From Casuarius casuarius (taxonomy: Eukaryota; Chordata; Aves; Casuariiformes; Casuariidae): 64,000 bases of DNA. The position numbers and the translations under genes were made by a program. Location: NCBI GenBank assembly GCA_003342895.1, contig PTFA01000029.1, positions 1,606,255 to 1,670,254 on the forward strand, given 5' to 3'. Shown piece by piece: positions 60,545 through 64,000 of the stretch; positions within the stretch are counted from its first letter, which is position 1; the number at the start of each line of letters is the position of its first letter. Under the pieces are notes generated by a model, which was given only the letters and a program-made list of their open reading frames with translations, did not search any database and was not told where the DNA came from.

Positions 60545-60785
60545 TTTAAAGGGTGGAACACGCTGCCCCAAGGAATTCAAGAAACAATTAGACAAACTCA
60601 CTGAAGGAAAATACACCCAGGGCTATTAAATACAAAGACACCACCCCTAAATCAGGATGTCCCTGTGCTGTAGGTCAGTGGAAGCTGGGTGAGCATTATG
60701 GGGAAGGATCGTATCTTTTTGCTCTATTCTTAGCTCTTCTCTGGGCATTCACTATTGATCGCTGCTGGAGCCAGGGTTTTGGGGT
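60545..60785 (+). mobile_element. Ancient CR1/L3-like LINE fragment, sense
   Basis: In order: GGGTGGAACACGCTGCCCC, CAAGAAACAATTAGACAAAC, GGGCTATTAAATAC, GGATGTCCCTGTGCTGTAGG, CAGTGGAAGCTGGGTGAGCA and GGGGAAGGATC, ending near GGTGGTAGACGAGGCCTGGCC. This is the sense consensus order of old sauropsid CR1/L3 3' ends. No open frame remains. Confidence 0.85.
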
Positions 60786-63700
60786 GGTAGACGAGGCCTG
60801 GCCGAAGGTAGCCTCTTAGGAAAAGCCTTCGAGAAGCAGCTCCGGGAGGAGAGCCAATGGTGCTTCTCTGTGTTGTACTAGCAAGCGCTCTGCAGAGTCA
60901 GAAAAGTTATGCAAGACCATTAAGTCTCTTCCATGGGAATCTTTCACTCTGGAACTGAAATATTGCCTGCTCATATCCCCTCTTGCTGGCTTCCAGGCTT
61001 TCAAAATCGTGGTGCTAATCTTCCATTTCAGGGAGCAAGGAACTGGCTTCACCTTGCAAATGGCATGCCAAGGTAGCAATGGTTTAACTGGCAAGAGAGC
61101 ACATGCAGCCAGCCGTCTGTCCTTCTGCCTGGAGGCACAAGATGCATCATCTTGGCATCAGCACTCCTCTTGCTTCACCAGTTATATCCAAAAAGGCTCT
61201 TTTGAGCCTCTGCAGACCCATGCTGCAAGCCACGTGTACTCCAAGGGAAATCCCATCAGGCCATCTCAGTCCTTGGCACCGCCACTCGGCCTATTGCTTG
61301 TTTATCCAAGAGGTGCTTCTGCTCTTGCCCATCTTTCCCGGCTGCAGCCTCTTTCCTCCGTGGGCTGGGATCCTGCCCCATATTCACGCTCACTCGCTCC
61401 TTCGCCTTGCAGGCCCTGGGGTTGGGGTGCTGCAGCGCTGCCGCTCCTCCCTCTGACTGTGCAACCTCAGAGGATCCGAGCAGATCCGGGGCCCAAATCA
61501 TGCGTCTATATAGGGGAGGGGGCAGCCCTGGGAGAGCTCCGACTGCATCACTCAAGTCCCCGGAGTAAAACCGCGCCAGATATAGGTTTAAAGCGATAGT
61601 CAGCAAAGTTTTGTGCAGTGTTGCTCCAAGCAAAGGCTGGGGAAGCTCCCGTGCAAAGATGACCTAATTTACAGCTTTCTCTGCTATTCTAGTAGGTTTG
61701 GATGTAGTAAAAAGGAACCTGGCATCTATCCTCATTTAATACCAATCTCAACCTGACTTTGAAATGTCCTAGTGAAAGTACAGCCAAGTGAAACTTTTTT
61801 CTTTGCAGACACGCAAGCCAAGGGGGTGGGTAAAAAGCAAGAAAGAGGGAGCGAGAAAGAAGCAAATAAGCAGCGACGAAAGACTTTGGGGCTGCAGTCC
61901 CGGATAGCTTCATGAATAATATTATCCCCTGGAAATCAGACTGCTGGAAACACTTGCCTGACCCAATATGCAAATCAGGCCTGGGAAAGGAAAAGGGCAG
62001 CTGGGATTTCTCGTCCCGGGCGACGGGCTGGGGCAGGCGGGGAGGCGAGCCTGGCTGGTTCGGCGCGGTCAGAGGCTGCTCCTCACGGCTGGAGGCCTCT
62101 GTGCGTGTCACCTTCAGGGAAGCTGCCGGGGCTGAGGTCCGGCTGCTCGGGAGAAAACCGAAGGGATGCTCTGAGGAGGAAGGGGACAGGCGGCTCCGAG
62201 GAGCCCGTGCCGGCCCCTGGGAGCTGGGAGAGGGCAAGCAGAGGCGATACCAGCTGGAGCAGCCGAGGTGGTCCCACCTGCCTGGCAGAGCTGTGCTTTC
62301 TGCAGCCCCACCTGGGGGACATGGACCTTGTCCAAGGGACAGCAAAGTGCCCGTAATTCCTCGGTGCGGCTGCCGCCGGTGCCGTGCATGAAAGGCCTGT
62401 GCTCCCCTCCCTCCACCCTGCCAGGGCAGCTCCTACCAGCCAGGGCGGGAAGGCGTCTGCACCAAACACACCTCCGCTTACAACATACTTGTGAACAGCG
62501 GTTTGTCCCTGACATTGCACTAAGGCAGGCAACAGGTCCCAGAAAATGCAAAGGGCACTGGCTCGCCCGGGTGCTGGCCCGCGCGGCGCTCTGTCTTGCT
62601 CCCACGGGAGCTGGGGGGACTTTTGTGTCCCCTCCCCGCTGCAGAGGAGCGGCTCGCGGTCCCGCTTGCCGGTGCGGCGCTGGCTGGTGAATGCGGGTGG
62701 CAAATCTTGGCACTTCTGGTTTCAGGACCCCAATGCGACAGCTGCAATAAAAACTATTTTTTCCAGGTATTTCTCAGGACCTGTTCATACGTGTTAGGGT
62801 CACTTTTGCAAGGCAGAGAGGCCCAAAAATCAGAGCAACTTCTGGAAGCTGAGGCTGTTAGGTTCCAACAAGGCATAAAACAGTACCAGCTATTTCACAG
62901 GCACACACGTGCACGCGAATGCTTATCCATGGAGAGCATTCCCAGGCACAAGGTGTTTCACAGCTGCTGCCTAATTGATATCAGCCGGTGATGCATGCAG
63001 ACTGGCATGCCGGCTTGGCACTGTGGGCTAAAAAGTATGATAAATGTGTCCTGGCTGAGGTATTTGCACAAGACCGGCACTGTTACCTTGAGAGTCCCAC
63101 ATACATGTGGCCTATTGAATACGCTAGTTGGGCGGTTTCAGCTCCTCTCTAGTGATTAGTCTGCTCTTGATGGGTTATCCCACTCTGCAGACTTTTTCTT
63201 AATAGCGTGCAGGAACACTCTTCTATTTTTCTATGGCTCTGTTTTGACTTACTCCCCTTTGTCCTCCTGGAATAAACTTGCTGCTGTTTTATATGGAGTT
63301 ATTGCCCTTCTTTATGGCTGGTCTCTCAGGGAACACAGCAATGCCTTCTTTTTGTTCTTTTGTAGCATATCCTTATATGTTTTGCTCTTTTCATTATTAT
63401 TTTTAGGGTTGCCCCCATGTATGTTGTAGAACATTAGGTCCAGGGTCTTCTAAAAGCTACCTCTGGTGCAAATACCTCAGAGCTTCTCCTTAGCATCACC
63501 ACCGCCTTAAAATGTTTGGCAGAGGAGTGTTATTAAGACAGCTCCCAGAGCTATGATGCCCTTTGTCAGCCTCACACGAGATGCCAGCACGTTGAACTTG
63601 AGCACAAGGTGCTGGCACTTGAATTAAAACTAATTGCCGTAGCACGCTGGTGCCTGGAATGGAGCTGATAACGCCGCAGCCAGCGAAGAACATAATCAGA

Positions 63701-64000
63701 TTGGCAATCTGCTCGGGTGCAGTTTATTGACCCCTCTCCAGACAGAGTTGCAGCTCGTTCATTCCTTCCTCGGCACTATGAGCAATTGCAGAACTTTTGA
63801 GGACCGAGAACAGATCGCTGTGCAGCAGCTCGCTCTTCAGTACGCTCATGCGACCAGTGCAGCTTGGGAAGGCTGAAGTCTGGGACGGCTGCCTTGGGCT
63901 GACCTTGCCGGGGGACCGGTGGGACTAAGTCCGTACCAGTGGTGCCGTCTGGCTGAAGCTGGAGCGAGCAGGTTCGGTGCTCGTACCAGAGCCTTTGCCC
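60786..64000. other. GC-rich intergenic DNA to the window end, no gene recognised
   Basis: The GC/CpG-rich interval 61990-62730 carries overlapping frames up to 218 codons on both strands, none with a recognisable domain. An octamer-bearing block lies at 61905-61985. The last 300 bases show no exon signature, and no gene runs off the right edge as far as can be seen. Confidence 0.5.
61905..61985. promoter_or_regulatory. Candidate regulatory block with POU octamer
   Basis: A perfect POU octamer ATGCAAAT lies at 61968-61975, five bases from a CCCAAT motif, preceded by CATGAATAATATTATCCCC. The AT-rich core lies directly before a CpG-rich stretch. Confidence 0.35.

Noticed and set aside
61009..62713. 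Long frames (196, 218, 206 and 199 codons) near 61-62.7 kb
   Set aside because: Their overlap on opposite strands and low-complexity composition match chance frames in CpG-rich DNA. No domain was recognised.
1..64000. tRNA genes, microRNA hairpins (including the miR-203 sequence known from this chromosomal arm in human), CRISPR arrays and bacterial-type operons
   Set aside because: I looked for tRNA T-loop boxes on both strands, the miR-203 seed region and regularly spaced repeats, and found none. The genome type also argues against CRISPR arrays and operons.

Overview
The window is vertebrate nuclear DNA, most probably from a bird. Three observations support this: a BAG5 protein of the length and sequence type expected for a land vertebrate, split COA8 exons with GT-AG introns, and interspersed repeats that are almost all CR1-type retrotransposon fragments. 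There are no operons, bacterial ribosome sites or CRISPR arrays.

Only two protein-coding genes can be supported, arranged head to head around one CpG-rich promoter (about 16.3-18.1 kb). On the minus strand lies COA8 (APOPT1), a mitochondrial cytochrome c oxidase assembly/protection factor. Four coding exons (16426-16623, 15149-15212, 12846-12936, 10058-10163) join in phase to give 152 C-terminal residues plus a stop; the first exon, which should carry the mitochondrial presequence, could not be placed with confidence. On the plus strand lies BAG5 (18260-19612), an HSP70 co-chaperone with five BAG domains encoded in a single exon, preceded by a spliced 5' leader and followed by a 3' UTR of about 3.1-3.3 kb.

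Region by region: 1-9 kb is AT-rich flank beyond the COA8 3' end with no gene seen; 9.1-9.3 kb holds a perfect 79-bp tandem duplication; 10-16.6 kb is COA8; 16.3-18.1 kb is the shared promoter, with nine CCAAT boxes all in one orientation interleaved with PBX/PREP-type TGATTGAC sites; 18.2-22.9 kb is BAG5. From 23 to 64 kb no coding exon was recognised. That stretch becomes clearly richer in G+C from about 33 kb and contains ancient CR1 pieces, small tandem repeats, a 17-G homopolymer, GC-rich islands, CTCF-like and RFX-like motifs, and blocks whose motif content suggests regulatory DNA. Conservation could not be tested here.

Both genes concern cell maintenance: BAG5 modulates HSP70 and linked quality control, and COA8 protects complex IV assembly under oxidative stress. 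A shared NF-Y/TALE-type promoter would fit broad, coordinated expression. Two single-base Ns (17901 and 32148) mark unresolved bases.
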